This document shows positions 17,335-25,686 of a stretch of DNA of 59,877 nucleotides, one piece after another (the stretch's first letter is position 1; the number at the start of each line of letters is the position of its first letter). Made by a program: the position numbers and the translations under genes. The DNA comes from SURF-21 sp964529285 (GTDB lineage: Bacteria; Actinomycetota; Geothermincolia; Geothermincolales; RBG-13-55-18). The stretch spans positions 1 to 59,877 of the forward strand of contig CAZGWK010000017.1 in assembly GCA_964529285.1 (NCBI GenBank), read 5' to 3'. The notes under the pieces were generated by a model. The model saw only the letters and a program-made list of their open reading frames with translations, was not told the DNA's origin and searched no databases.

Positions 17335-18405
17335 ATGAAAGTCACCAGGACCTGCGGGGAATGCGGCGTTCCCCTGGGCATCGCGCGCAACCTGAACTGG
17401 AACGCCAACGGGACCATCACCCAGAGGGGCGATCCCAGACACCGTTTGATCTTCTTCGAGTCGGACAACCTGGACAGGCTCTGGAAACGTCTTTCGGAGA
17501 TCCTCGGCGTCACGACCGAGCACATCTGGGAGGTGGTCATCGACTCCAAGAGCCGCGCCACGCGCGCGTTCCTTCACCGCACCCTGCCCGGGGGGGTGAG
17601 CTTCCTGGCCCGTTTCATCGGCTACCGCTCCATGATCAGGACCATCGAGTCGCAGGGCCTGGTCATGGGCTACGGCAAGATAACCGTGGGCGGCCAGTAC
17701 CCGCGCCACGGGAGGCCCGAGAGGGTCACCGTGTACATAGAGGACCCCTACTCGCTGCCCTTCTTCTGCGGTGACTTCAAGGGTGCCGCCGAGGTCCTGG
17801 AAAAGCGCTGGGCGTCCATAACCTGGCAGGCCCTCGATTCCCGGCGCCACCAGGTTGACGTCACCATGCGGGAGGAGCGCCTGGAGGACGAATCCTTCGT
17901 CCTCAAGGAGGAGATAGCGGGGAAGCCGGGGGACATGGAGTTCGCGCTCTGCCCGGGTTGCGGCACACCGCTGGAGATGAAGGAGTTCACCTGGGACCTG
18001 GTGGCGGGGCTCATACGGGACAACCGCAGCGGCCGCAGGCTGGCCTTCTTCGGGACCGCGGGCATGCTGGCCGTCTTCGACGAGCTCGCACACGAGCTGG
18101 GAGACCGCGTGATCGATGCCATCATCGAGGTGGAGCGGGAGAACGCCCTTGCGGCATTGAGCGTGGAGGAAGCGAGCAGCGGCTACGAGGGACTGCGTTA
18201 TCTTGCCGCCATACGCGGTCTGGGCCTGGTCACCAGCCTGGAGATGGGCGAGGACAGGATGATCATGCGCATGTCCAACCCCTCGATACCGGGGTACATC
18301 ATCGGACTCGCCCTGGCTGTATTCGAGCTGGTTACCGGAAGGCGCGGCAGGCACGCCTGGAGCATCGAACCCGACGGCGACCTGATCGTCGAGATAGCCG
18401 GTTAA
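17335..18405 (+). CDS. Hypothetical protein with duplicated Cys-x2-Cys-Gly units (paralogue A)
   Basis: 356 residues, no family recognised. The protein is an internal tandem duplication: residues 5-65 (C-x2-CGVPLGI...FFESDNL...LSEILG...IWEVV) and about 205-266 (C-x2-CGTPLEM...FFGTAGM...LAHELG...IIEVE) align along their length. Each unit opens with a Cys pair, so one four-Cys metal site between halves, or two half-sites, is possible. Later segments contain VTVYIEDPYSLPFFCGD and a hydrophobic C-terminal stretch. It follows livF by 130 bp. A clear paralogue with the same duplication is at 41463-42512. Confidence 0.7.
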   Translation: MKVTRTCGECGVPLGIARNLNWNANGTITQRGDPRHRLIFFESDNLDRLWKRLSEILGVTTEHIWEVVIDSKSRATRAFLHRTLPGGVSFLARFIGYRSMIRTIESQGLVMGYGKITVGGQYPRHGRPERVTVYIEDPYSLPFFCGDFKGAAEVLEKRWASITWQALDSRRHQVDVTMREERLEDESFVLKEEIAGKPGDMEFALCPGCGTPLEMKEFTWDLVAGLIRDNRSGRRLAFFGTAGMLAVFDELAHELGDRVIDAIIEVERENALAALSVEEASSGYEGLRYLAAIRGLGLVTSLEMGEDRMIMRMSNPSIPGYIIGLALAVFELVTGRRGRHAWSIEPDGDLIVEIAG

Positions 18406-18520
18406 GCGACTAGAGACCTTCGCTGGATTGAATCGCATCCATGCATATGCGCAGCCACTTTAACGAATGAGTCATGCGTATCAAGCATTGAGCTTCACGA
18501 AATCACAAAGGCGGAATCGT

Positions 18521-18553
18521 GAACGGGGTCGGGATGAAAACTCGACCCCGTTC
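18521..18553. terminator. Bidirectional hairpin between convergent genes
   Basis: GAACGGGGTCG (18521-18531) and CGACCCCGTTC (18543-18553) form a perfect 11-bp stem with an 11-nt loop, between two convergent genes. No long U-tract is seen on either side, but position and stability suggest termination for both. Confidence 0.65.
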
Positions 18554-18562
18554 CGGTCTCGC

Positions 18563-19411
18563 CTAAGGCAATTCTCCCCGTACGGACGCCTCCAGCTGTG
18601 AGAGCAGAGAGGTGTAACCGGAAACGAGGGAGTCGACGGTCGCCGAGAGCTGCTGCTGCGTGGCGGTTAAGGCGGCGCTCATCTGGTCCGCGAGGGAGCT
18701 GAGGCTTTCTCCGCTGCCGCCGGCCATGCCCTGTGCGATCTGCCCGGAAAGCGAATCCAGCTGCTGCGCCAGGGACTGCATCTCGGAGCCGTAAGAGCTC
18801 AGCGTGTCCGGGACAGTCGCTTTCTCCAGGTTGGAGACGGCTCTCTGCACGGCCTGGTCGACCTGCTCGACCAGGTCCGCGTTTCTTCCCCCTGCCGGCA
18901 GTTGTTCCAGTCTCTCCATCCAGCCGTCCAACTGCTGCAGCTCCTGCATGGTAGGCACGAGGGAGAGGAGATACTCCAACTCGTCCATTGCCTGCCCGGT
19001 GATGTCGTATAGATAGTCGTAGTATTCGTAGATGTAAGCGTAGAGCTCCGCGTATTCCTCGCTTACTTCCACTACGGCTTCGGCCGCGTCCTCCAGGTCC
19101 GCCAGCAGCTGCTTGTACAGGGTCATCGCCTCCTCGAGTTCCTGCTCGTACACCTCCGGGTCCGTTGCCGCTTCTTGCGATGCGATGTCCTCCATCTCGC
19201 TCAAGGCCGCCTCGGCCTCTTCCTTGATCTCCTCGTACGTCTCCACCATCTCCTCTTCGCTGACCGTACCGCTCGCTCCGTCCGTTTCCTCTCCGTCGCC
19301 GAGCGCGAGGGTCATGATGACCGCAACCGCCGCGAGTGCCAGGCAGATGGGTATGACCACGGCGAGTATCTTCCCGCTGGTCCAGCCCGCCTTTTTATGC
19401 TTCTCTTTCAT
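18563..19411 (-). CDS. Membrane-anchored coiled-coil protein
   Basis: 282 residues. A lysine-rich N-terminus and one transmembrane segment (about 14-37) are followed by a very acidic, Glu/Ala-rich helical region with heptad-like spacing (about 48-125), a Tyr-rich patch (YAYIYEYYDYLYD) and a Gln/Ser/Leu-rich helical C-terminus. It is probably a single-pass protein with a long extracytoplasmic coiled coil. I do not recognise a family and cannot assign a function. Confidence 0.6.
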   Translation of the reverse strand: MKEKHKKAGWTSGKILAVVIPICLALAAVAVIMTLALGDGEETDGASGTVSEEEMVETYEEIKEEAEAALSEMEDIASQEAATDPEVYEQELEEAMTLYKQLLADLEDAAEAVVEVSEEYAELYAYIYEYYDYLYDITGQAMDELEYLLSLVPTMQELQQLDGWMERLEQLPAGGRNADLVEQVDQAVQRAVSNLEKATVPDTLSSYGSEMQSLAQQLDSLSGQIAQGMAGGSGESLSSLADQMSAALTATQQQLSATVDSLVSGYTSLLSQLEASVRGELP

Positions 19412-19530
19412 CCTTTCCTCCTGCTCGAAACATACTCCCCATCGTTTACCTGGCTCTTTTATATGAGAGAGATGTTAACGAGGGGTTTGGGGCCTGTTAA
19501 TTTTCCGTTAATGTCGCCCCCGGCGGCCTT

Positions 19531-19630
19531 NNNNNNNNNNNNNNNNNNNNNNNNNNNNNNNNNNNNNNNNNNNNNNNNNNNNNNNNNNNNNNNNNNNNNN
19601 NNNNNNNNNNNNNNNNNNNNNNNNNNNNNN
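19531..19630. other. 100-base sequence gap (N run)
   Basis: Exactly 100 N, the usual scaffold placeholder, so the true length is unknown. CGGCCTT occurs immediately on both sides, which may reflect a small unresolved overlap of contig ends. The gap removes the 5' end of the cyclase-family gene to the right. Confidence 0.95.
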
Positions 19631-19631
19631 C

Positions 19632-20369
19632 GGCCTTCCCTCCGACCCTCCGGCCATGATACCCAGGATAATGTACATGGAGCACGAGGCCGGTGCCGCG
19701 TCCATGGCGGAGTTCTTCCCCGGCATAGACCCAGAGAAGGACCTGCCGGGGGGACTGGGATGGGCGGTGGAGATACTGACCCTGGCCACCCATTCCGGCA
19801 CCCACCTCGATGCCCCCTGGCATTACCATCCCACCATGGACAGGGGCAGGCCGGCTTTCACCATAGAGGAAGTGCCCCTGGAGTGGTGCATGGGCCCCGG
19901 CGTCGTCCTCGATTTCCGCCACTTTCCCGACGGGTACCGCGTCATGGCCGCGGATATGGAGAAAGCCTTCGAGAAGATGGCATACGAGCTCAAGGCCGGG
20001 GACATCGTCCTCGTGATGACCGGGGCGGACGAGTACTGGGGCAAGCCGGAATACCTCGTCAAGGGTTGCGGCATGGGCAAGGAGGCCACCATGTGGCTTC
20101 TCGAACGCGGGGTCAAGGTGACCGGCACCGACGCCTGGTCGTGGGACCGTCCCCTGCCTTTGATAGCCAGGGACTTCGAGGAGACCGGGGACGCCTCGCT
20201 CATCTGGGAGGGGCACTTCGCCTCCATCGAGAAGGGATACTGCCACATCGAGAAACTGACCAACCTGGATAAGCTTCCGCCCTACGGTTTCACCTTCTTC
20301 TGCTTTCCCGTCAAGATAAAGAAAGCCAGCGCCGGATGGATACGCGCCGTGGCCCTGCTGGAAGACTGA
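19632..20369 (+). CDS. Cyclase-family protein (kynurenine formamidase-like), 5' partial
   Basis: The reading frame is open from the gap edge and continues past the first ATG at 19656: the preceding codons read GLPSDPPA, typical of the stretch before MIPRI in this family, so the N-terminus lies in the gap. The metal-binding motif HSGTHLDAPWHYH is intact, as is a late TDAWSWD segment. Members hydrolyse amides or lactones (for example N-formylkynurenine) with a divalent metal. The substrate here is unknown. It stands alone, followed by a repeat-rich spacer. Confidence 0.8.
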   Translation, partial: GLPSDPPAMIPRIMYMEHEAGAASMAEFFPGIDPEKDLPGGLGWAVEILTLATHSGTHLDAPWHYHPTMDRGRPAFTIEEVPLEWCMGPGVVLDFRHFPDGYRVMAADMEKAFEKMAYELKAGDIVLVMTGADEYWGKPEYLVKGCGMGKEATMWLLERGVKVTGTDAWSWDRPLPLIARDFEETGDASLIWEGHFASIEKGYCHIEKLTNLDKLPPYGFTFFCFPVKIKKASAGWIRAVALLED

Positions 20370-20371
20370 CG

Positions 20372-20415
20372 GGGGTCAGCCCTCCATTATCAACATTGAG
20401 GGTCAGGCCTCAACG
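20372..20415 (+). repeat. Dispersed 44-bp repeat, copy 2
   Basis: Matches the reverse complement of 1838-1881 with a single mismatch. It starts directly after the cyclase-family stop. The outer GGGGTCAG element recurs at 20438 and in the repeats at 29768-29833. Confidence 0.7.
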
Positions 20416-20437
20416 TCATACAGGCTCGCGTTTATGG

Positions 20438-20656
20438 GGGTCAGGCATTGACATCTTGCACCTGCAGGTAAGACTTGGCGATTAAGGGTTGACGCGCGTT
20501 TCGCGCGCTGCGCTCAGATGGCGTCAGCGAAATGGGTCAGGCATTGACATCTTGCACCTGCAGGTAAGACTTGGCGATTAAGGGTTGACGCGCGTTTCGC
20601 GCGCTGCGCTCAGATGGCGTCAGCGAAATGGGTCAGGCATTGACATCTTGCACCTG
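20438..20656 (+). repeat. 96-bp tandem repeat, 2.3 copies
   Basis: Units begin at 20438, 20534 and 20630 with GGGTCAGGCATTGACATC. The first two are full 96-bp copies that look identical; the third stops after about 27 bp. Each unit contains a GC-rich palindromic core (CGCGTTTCGCGCGCTGCGC). With the preceding dispersed copy it fills the 400-bp spacer before dut. Such precise tandem copies imply recent duplication. Confidence 0.85.
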
Positions 20657-20768
20657 GCGGCGCAAGACGTAGAATCAGACCCCATGCAAAGCCAGAACCC
20701 CGGGCCGATGACGCCTGGCTGCTATATAATATTCTTTCAGCGATAACTATTCGGGAGCTGGAGGCAGA

Positions 20769-21626
20769 TTGAACTCGGAACAGGAGACAGGCTTAGGATT
20801 CATACGGGTTATGGAGAGGGTTACGGAGATACTCGAATCTCATCCCGCAGCTATCTTCCTTCCCTGTTTCTATCGCCTGGCCCCGCCGCGCATCTTCCTC
20901 GCGCACGATTCCGTGCAGGTACTCATAAAAGGCCCGAAGATCCTGCACTACGAGGTGGAGCCGTTCGACCTGGAGGAGAATGGTTACGAAGAGGCAGGCT
21001 CCGGAAGATACCGCATAGATTATGAGTTCCTTCCCGGCAGGCGTTTCCGATTGGAGCTGAAGGGCGTCCTGATGGAGAAGAAGCTGGCCCCCGGGGGCCT
21101 GGCGGAGGAAGTGAACGCGATATGGCAGCGCCTGGGTGTATACGACATCGTGCCATTACTGGAGATGCAGTGCCTGGAGAGTGCACGGGAAGATGGTGCA
21201 ACCCTGCGCATACGCCGGCTCGACCCCTCCGTATCCGTCCCCACTTACGCTCATCCTGGCGATGCCGGGCTCGATATATGCAGTGCCGAGGATGTGGACC
21301 TGGAGCCGGGACAGCGTGCCCTGGTGAGCACCGGCTTCGCCATGGCCCTGCCCGCGGGGCACGCCGCCTTCGTGCAGCCGCGCAGCGGCCTGGCGGTGCG
21401 CAGCGGCATCAGCATCGTAAACACCCCGGGGCTTATCGACTGTCACTACCGCGGGGAGGTGAAGGTGATCCTGGTCAACCTGGGCGAAGAGACCTTTCAG
21501 GTCAGGAAGGGCGACCGCATCGCCCAGATGGTCATCCAGAAAGTGGAAGAGGCCCGGGTACGAGTGGTCGAGGAACTGGACGATACGGCCAGGGGCGAGG
21601 GAGGGTTCGGATCGACCGGCCTGTGA
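20769..21626 (+). CDS. dut: dUTPase with an N-terminal extension domain
   Basis: 285 residues, about twice the usual length. The C-terminal half is a complete trimeric dUTPase with all five motifs: AHPGDAGLDI (161-170), PRSGLA (204-209), GLIDCHYRGE (221-230), RKGDRIAQ (246-253) and the flexible arm RGEGGFGSTG (275-284). It hydrolyses dUTP to dUMP. Residues 1-145 form an unrecognised domain with a predicted alpha/beta pattern and no signal peptide. The TTG start has GGAG-rich sequence just upstream; a TATAAT box is at 20725-20730. Confidence 0.88.
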   Translation: MNSEQETGLGFIRVMERVTEILESHPAAIFLPCFYRLAPPRIFLAHDSVQVLIKGPKILHYEVEPFDLEENGYEEAGSGRYRIDYEFLPGRRFRLELKGVLMEKKLAPGGLAEEVNAIWQRLGVYDIVPLLEMQCLESAREDGATLRIRRLDPSVSVPTYAHPGDAGLDICSAEDVDLEPGQRALVSTGFAMALPAGHAAFVQPRSGLAVRSGISIVNTPGLIDCHYRGEVKVILVNLGEETFQVRKGDRIAQMVIQKVEEARVRVVEELDDTARGEGGFGSTGL

Positions 21627-21687
21627 CTTGCAGGTGAAGCCATGCGTGCGGGTCTTTCTTTCGTCCTGAGGACAAGGCGGGTCTTTA

Positions 21688-22920
21688 CTAGCGGGGAAAT
21701 ACCAGGCCGGCGAAGGTCACGGCCGACCCCTCGTTCGAGTCGTACCAGTGACCGTGGTCGATAAGCTCGCTGCGGCGGCCGCCCAGGGCCTTGGTCAGGG
21801 TATAGATGGGCGGCAGGCCGCAGATATGCCGCGCGTCCTTTTCAGAGGCGATATAGGAATAGAAACCCTCCGCGTCTCCCCCTTTTACCTTATCCAGCAT
21901 CTCCTTGTCCTTGGCGATGGTGGAGGAGAGCAATACCGCGTCCAGCGGCAGGAGGCTTCCGAAGCGGCGGCCTACGTGGGCGAGGTCGGCGGAGGCCATG
22001 AGGAGCACTTTTTCCTCCATGGCGGAGAGCAGCCCCTGCAGGGCGGTGATGAACGAGCTGATCTCCGGCACCTCGCCCGGCGACATGCCGCTCTCTATAT
22101 AGCCATGATAAGAGTTGCAGGTTACGGGCAGCAGCCGGAAGCGGTCCGGCCCGCCCAGGACCACGCTGAGCAGGGGAAGCTGCACTTCGATGGAGTGCTC
22201 GGAACGGTGTGACAGCTCGTCTCCCAGGCCGTCCATGCCCGCCGCCTGTGCGAGGCCCTCCGCCAGCCCGGCGTCGGTCTCCACCAACCCGAAGGGGGTG
22301 AGGTAGTTCTTGCGCGTGAGCGCGAACGGGCCTTCCATCTCGCCGTGGCAGGTCCCCAACACCACGACCAGCAGTTCCTGGCCCGGCGTAAAGGTCGGGA
22401 TGAGAGCGGAATAGAGCTTGCCGTAGCATTCCCGCCCGCGTTCCAGGTCGATATGGGGAGCGACTACGCCCGCCGGCATGCCGGCCAGCGCGTGCGGCTC
22501 CCCACCCTCTTCCAGCATCGTCCTTATCTCCTGCACCAGCGCACGCGGGTCGGCCGCATAACCGCTGCCGGCGCTGATCATGGGGCGGTTGGGCAGGGAG
22601 AGGTATTCCTCGTCCATGCGCCTCTTGTAGGCGCGGAAGGTGTCGCTGTCCAGGAGGAGCTTGCCGTCGAGTTCGCGCATTATGGCCGCCACCTGGTCGC
22701 TGGTTATGATATCGCCGAAGCGCCTCACGTAGGCAGCCTGCAGGTCGCGCAGCGAGCGGGTGCCGTCGCAGAGCGCGGCGATGTAATAGATGGGGGGCGG
22801 CAGCCCGACCAGGTTTCTGACGTAGCCCTCAGGGTCCCGCAGGGCTATCACGTCCTGGCCCTGCTGCTTGGCCGGTACGGCTTCCAGGCGCCGCAGTCTG
22901 GGGTATTCGGGTCCTTCCAT
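21688..22920 (-). CDS. MEMO-family protein (AmmeMemoRadiSam system protein B-like)
   Basis: 410 residues. The first 120 or so look like a PqqD/winged-helix-type domain (LCDGTRSLRDLQAAYVRRFGD). The rest is the MEMO fold: APHIDLERG, GTCHGEMEGPFALT, SHRSEHSIEVQLPLL and SADLAHVG carry the expected His/Asp metal-site residues. MEMO proteins are related to extradiol dioxygenases, and in bacteria often occur with an AMMECR1 protein and a radical SAM enzyme; neither is adjacent here. The function in bacteria is unsettled. Confidence 0.85.
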   Translation of the reverse strand: MEGPEYPRLRRLEAVPAKQQGQDVIALRDPEGYVRNLVGLPPPIYYIAALCDGTRSLRDLQAAYVRRFGDIITSDQVAAIMRELDGKLLLDSDTFRAYKRRMDEEYLSLPNRPMISAGSGYAADPRALVQEIRTMLEEGGEPHALAGMPAGVVAPHIDLERGRECYGKLYSALIPTFTPGQELLVVVLGTCHGEMEGPFALTRKNYLTPFGLVETDAGLAEGLAQAAGMDGLGDELSHRSEHSIEVQLPLLSVVLGGPDRFRLLPVTCNSYHGYIESGMSPGEVPEISSFITALQGLLSAMEEKVLLMASADLAHVGRRFGSLLPLDAVLLSSTIAKDKEMLDKVKGGDAEGFYSYIASEKDARHICGLPPIYTLTKALGGRRSELIDHGHWYDSNEGSAVTFAGLVFPR

Positions 22921-22935
22921 GATATGAGGGTCAGC

Positions 22936-23208
22936 CTATCTCCAGTCGGTGCGTTTCTTCGACTCGCGTTCTATGCCCACGTCCAGGGCAAGCCAGGCCT
23001 TGGCGCGGATGAGGTCGCTGGTGGCCGCGTTAGCGACCAGCGCCATCATGGCCTCTATCCCCCGAGGGTCCCCTATGCGGGTAAGGGCTTCGATGGCCTC
23101 GAAGACAACCTTGTCGTCCTCGTCGTAGAGAAACTCGACGATGGCATCGATGTCGCGTTCCCTCTCCAACCTCTTCATGTCGCGCTTGCTCAATCCGAAT
23201 TTTGGCAT
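22936..23208 (-). CDS. Small HEAT-repeat protein
   Basis: 90 residues. After a short basic N-terminus it contains about two HEAT-type helical hairpins: DIDAIVEFLYDEDDKVVFEAIEALTRIGDP and RGIEAMMALVANAAT...AWLALD. Such proteins are scaffolds. The ATG at 23208 is favoured by GGCGGTG 6 nt upstream; earlier TTG/GTG/ATG codons in frame are less well placed. It lies 15 bp before the MEMO gene on the same strand, so they may be co-transcribed. Confidence 0.65.
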   Translation of the reverse strand: MPKFGLSKRDMKRLERERDIDAIVEFLYDEDDKVVFEAIEALTRIGDPRGIEAMMALVANAATSDLIRAKAWLALDVGIERESKKRTDWR

Positions 23209-23269
23209 ACTCATCACCGCCAACAATTGTAACCAGTTTGAGGCGGTAGTGCTACCGGCCGGACGGTTC

Positions 23270-24691
23270 TCATCCGCTCACGTCTCCCCCGGCATTCCCG
23301 TTATCTTCCAGCCGGCTGAGGCGGTACAGGTCGACCAGGGCTTTTCCCGTCTTCTCGGGGGAGCTCCAGGCGACCGCCCCTTCCTTCTGGGCGTCCGCGA
23401 TGTCCTGCACCAGGGCGCAGGGGGTGATGAGGCAGATGAATACCGGTTTGCCGTGTTTGCGCCCGATCTCGGCATAATCGCGTGACGGGAACATGGGACC
23501 GGCTCCACCGCCGGTGACGAAAACGGCGATCGCGCAGTGGACGTCGTCCTGCGCCAGGGCCAGGTCGGTAGCCCTCAGGTAGAGGGACGTATCCGTCCAG
23601 GCGAATGCGAACATGTCCAGCGGATTGGCCGCAACGGCATGCTCGGGGATGAACTCCGCTATGGCCCCGGCCGTATCCGCCCGCAGGGGAGGGAAGCGCA
23701 GGCCTCCCCTCTCGCAGATGTCGCAGATGGCCACCACCGGCCCGGCGGAATGGGTGGATACGAAGACGCCGTCGCCCTCCAGCCGGGCACCCATGGAGAC
23801 CGCCTTGGCGGCAGCCGCCAGCTCGGAGCTGGAGTGCACCTGCAGCAGGCCCGCCTGGCGGAAGGCGCCGTGGTAGACGGCCTCTGAGCTGGCAGCGGAA
23901 CCGGTATGGGAGAGGGCGGTCCTGGAGGAGCTCTCCGTATAGCCGCGCGTATAGACCAGGATGGGCTTGCGGCGCGAAGCCCGCCGCGCCTTCTCGAGGA
24001 ATGCGGCGCCGTCGTCCAACCCCTCTATGAACAGGCAGATCACGCCGGTATCGGGGTCTGCGGAGAGGTACTCCACCATGTCCGCGAACTCCACGTTGGC
24101 GCGGTTTCCGATACTTACGAACTTGGAGATCCCCACCTGCTCGTCCATGATCTCGTTGAGGATGCTGTTGCCCATGCCGCCGCTCTGGCTGACCACGGAT
24201 ACGTTGCCCTCCGGGAACCAGGCCAGGGGGCTTGCGAAGGTGGCGTTCACGCCCGCCTGCTTGTTGACTATCCCTATGCAGTTGGGGCCGATGAGCTTCA
24301 TCCCGCCCGCATCCGCTATGGCGATGAGCTCTTCCTGCAGCCGCCTGCCCTCCCGACCCGTCTCCCGGAAGCCGCCCGCGAATATCACTCCGGCCCTGCC
24401 CCCCATCTCCACCGCCTCGCGCACGGATGGTATCACCTGTCTTTCGGGAATAGCGTAAACGAAGAGGTCGACACCTCGAGGCAGCTCGGATATGGAGCGG
24501 TAGGCGCGCAGGCCCTGTATGCTCTCCCCGGCCTTGGGGTTGACGGGGTATACCTCGCCCGCGAAACCGGCGGAGGTAACCGCGGCCAGGGAATGGAAAC
24601 CCAGTTTGAAGGCGTTGTCCGTCGCTCCGACGACGGCGATGCTCGAGGGGTTGAATAGAGGCCGATAGCTTTCCAGGATATGCGGAGCCAT
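23270..24691 (-). CDS. Acyl-CoA synthetase (ADP-forming), alpha-type subunit
   Basis: 473 residues. A CoA-binding Rossmann domain (SSIAVVGATDNAFKLG, residues 16-31) is followed by succinyl-CoA-ligase-like domains. The phosphohistidine loop SHTGSAASSE places the active His at 262. IGPNCIG and VSQSGGMG are typical. The enzyme class makes ATP from acyl-CoA, ADP and phosphate. There is no ATP-grasp beta domain in this protein or beside it, so the partner must be elsewhere. Confidence 0.85.
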   Translation of the reverse strand: MAPHILESYRPLFNPSSIAVVGATDNAFKLGFHSLAAVTSAGFAGEVYPVNPKAGESIQGLRAYRSISELPRGVDLFVYAIPERQVIPSVREAVEMGGRAGVIFAGGFRETGREGRRLQEELIAIADAGGMKLIGPNCIGIVNKQAGVNATFASPLAWFPEGNVSVVSQSGGMGNSILNEIMDEQVGISKFVSIGNRANVEFADMVEYLSADPDTGVICLFIEGLDDGAAFLEKARRASRRKPILVYTRGYTESSSRTALSHTGSAASSEAVYHGAFRQAGLLQVHSSSELAAAAKAVSMGARLEGDGVFVSTHSAGPVVAICDICERGGLRFPPLRADTAGAIAEFIPEHAVAANPLDMFAFAWTDTSLYLRATDLALAQDDVHCAIAVFVTGGGAGPMFPSRDYAEIGRKHGKPVFICLITPCALVQDIADAQKEGAVAWSSPEKTGKALVDLYRLSRLEDNGNAGGDVSG

Positions 24692-24875
24692 TGCGTCACC
24701 TGTCCCGTGTCGATGTCTTATGGTCCTTAAATACTATCACCAATGCGGCAACCTGTTGACCGCGATGGGTCTGCGGGGTCGTGAAGGGGCGGCACGGCTG
24801 TATCTCCATGCCGCCCGCTGGATTTCCTGAAGTGGGGCGCTTCGCAGTGGAGCTTTACGCGCCTGCTCCGCCCCG

Positions 24876-25265
24876 CTAAGCGTCCTCCGTGACCGTGAGG
24901 CCGGGACGGTAAGTGGCCTTGCGCATCTTGTTGAAGACCACGTTCACCGAGCGCGAGAAGACGTTGGGGTCAGTGTTCTCGATGAGCTGGGTGACGAAGC
25001 GCTGGTTCTTGTTCATGGCCTTGGCGATCGCGGAGGCGTCGAGGCTCCTCATCACTTTGGCCATGAAGTCCGGATTGCTGTTGATGATGCCCGCCAGTAT
25101 CTCGGGGTCGAGATAGGACATCGTCTTGATCAGAAGGTCCTTGTTGTCGTTGACCGCCTCGGCTACGACCTTGGGATCGACTGCCGACACCATGCCGGAG
25201 ATAAGGTCCTTGTTGTTGGCCATCTTTCCGGCCATGGCGCCTAGCTTCCGCTGTAGCTCGCCCAT
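24876..25265 (-). CDS. Hypothetical 23-residue-repeat protein
   Basis: 129 residues built of about four tandem repeats of 23 residues. The units start near NKDLISGMV, NKDLLIKTM, NPDFMAKVM and NQRFVTQLI, and share hydrophobic positions, a central (L/V)DP or LDA, and a closing Asn. The pattern suggests a short alpha-solenoid. No signal peptide. A perfect 14-bp palindrome sits 26 bp upstream. I do not recognise a named family. Confidence 0.6.
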   Translation of the reverse strand: MGELQRKLGAMAGKMANNKDLISGMVSAVDPKVVAEAVNDNKDLLIKTMSYLDPEILAGIINSNPDFMAKVMRSLDASAIAKAMNKNQRFVTQLIENTDPNVFSRSVNVVFNKMRKATYRPGLTVTEDA

Positions 25266-25686
25266 TATTACCCCCTTTGGTAACCATTAATGACTATATA
25301 GTCAGGAACAGTAACTTACTTACGACTAAAATTGTACTACGAAAGCGGCAGCGGTTTAAACCCCCATTTACAGGAATTTTAAATATAATAACCTATAATA
25401 TCCATATAGTCATTAACAGTATCCGATATTATTGTGCCAGTACGGCTCTCTCGCAGCGCGGCGGAAAGCACATTATCGCCGCCTTCTGACCTCGACCCCC
25501 GCCGGGCCGTCCGCATACTCTCCGCCGGGCCGGTAGGCGGGAAGAAGGCCGTATGGGCATACGGCTTAAGGGCGCTCAGCGGGACGGCGGATAAGATATC
25601 GGGCAGCTTGGATGACGATGTTTACACCCTCCTGCTGCGGGAATAATGAGCTGGTGAAGTAAGGGGGTTGGGGAAAGGAGATTGAG
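25266..25686. other. AT-rich 420-bp intergenic region with palindrome and hairpin
   Basis: The left half is AT-rich and lies between divergent genes. It contains the palindrome at 25291-25304 and a second partial copy: ATATAGTCA-n2-AACAGT occurs at 25296-25312 and again at 25404-25420, 108 bp apart. A hairpin GCCGTATG/CATACGGC is at 25548-25565. No gene is supported here. Confidence 0.5.
25291..25304. promoter_or_regulatory. 14-bp perfect palindrome, candidate operator
   Basis: TGACTATATAGTCA, 26 bp upstream of the 23-residue-repeat gene start. Its right half plus flank recurs at 25404-25420. Shape and position fit a dimeric regulator site (TetR-like), but no cognate regulator is nearby. Confidence 0.45.

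Noticed and set aside
20438..20656. CRISPR array
   Set aside because: The 96-bp units are directly adjacent with no distinct spacers, and only 2.3 copies exist. It is a simple tandem duplication.
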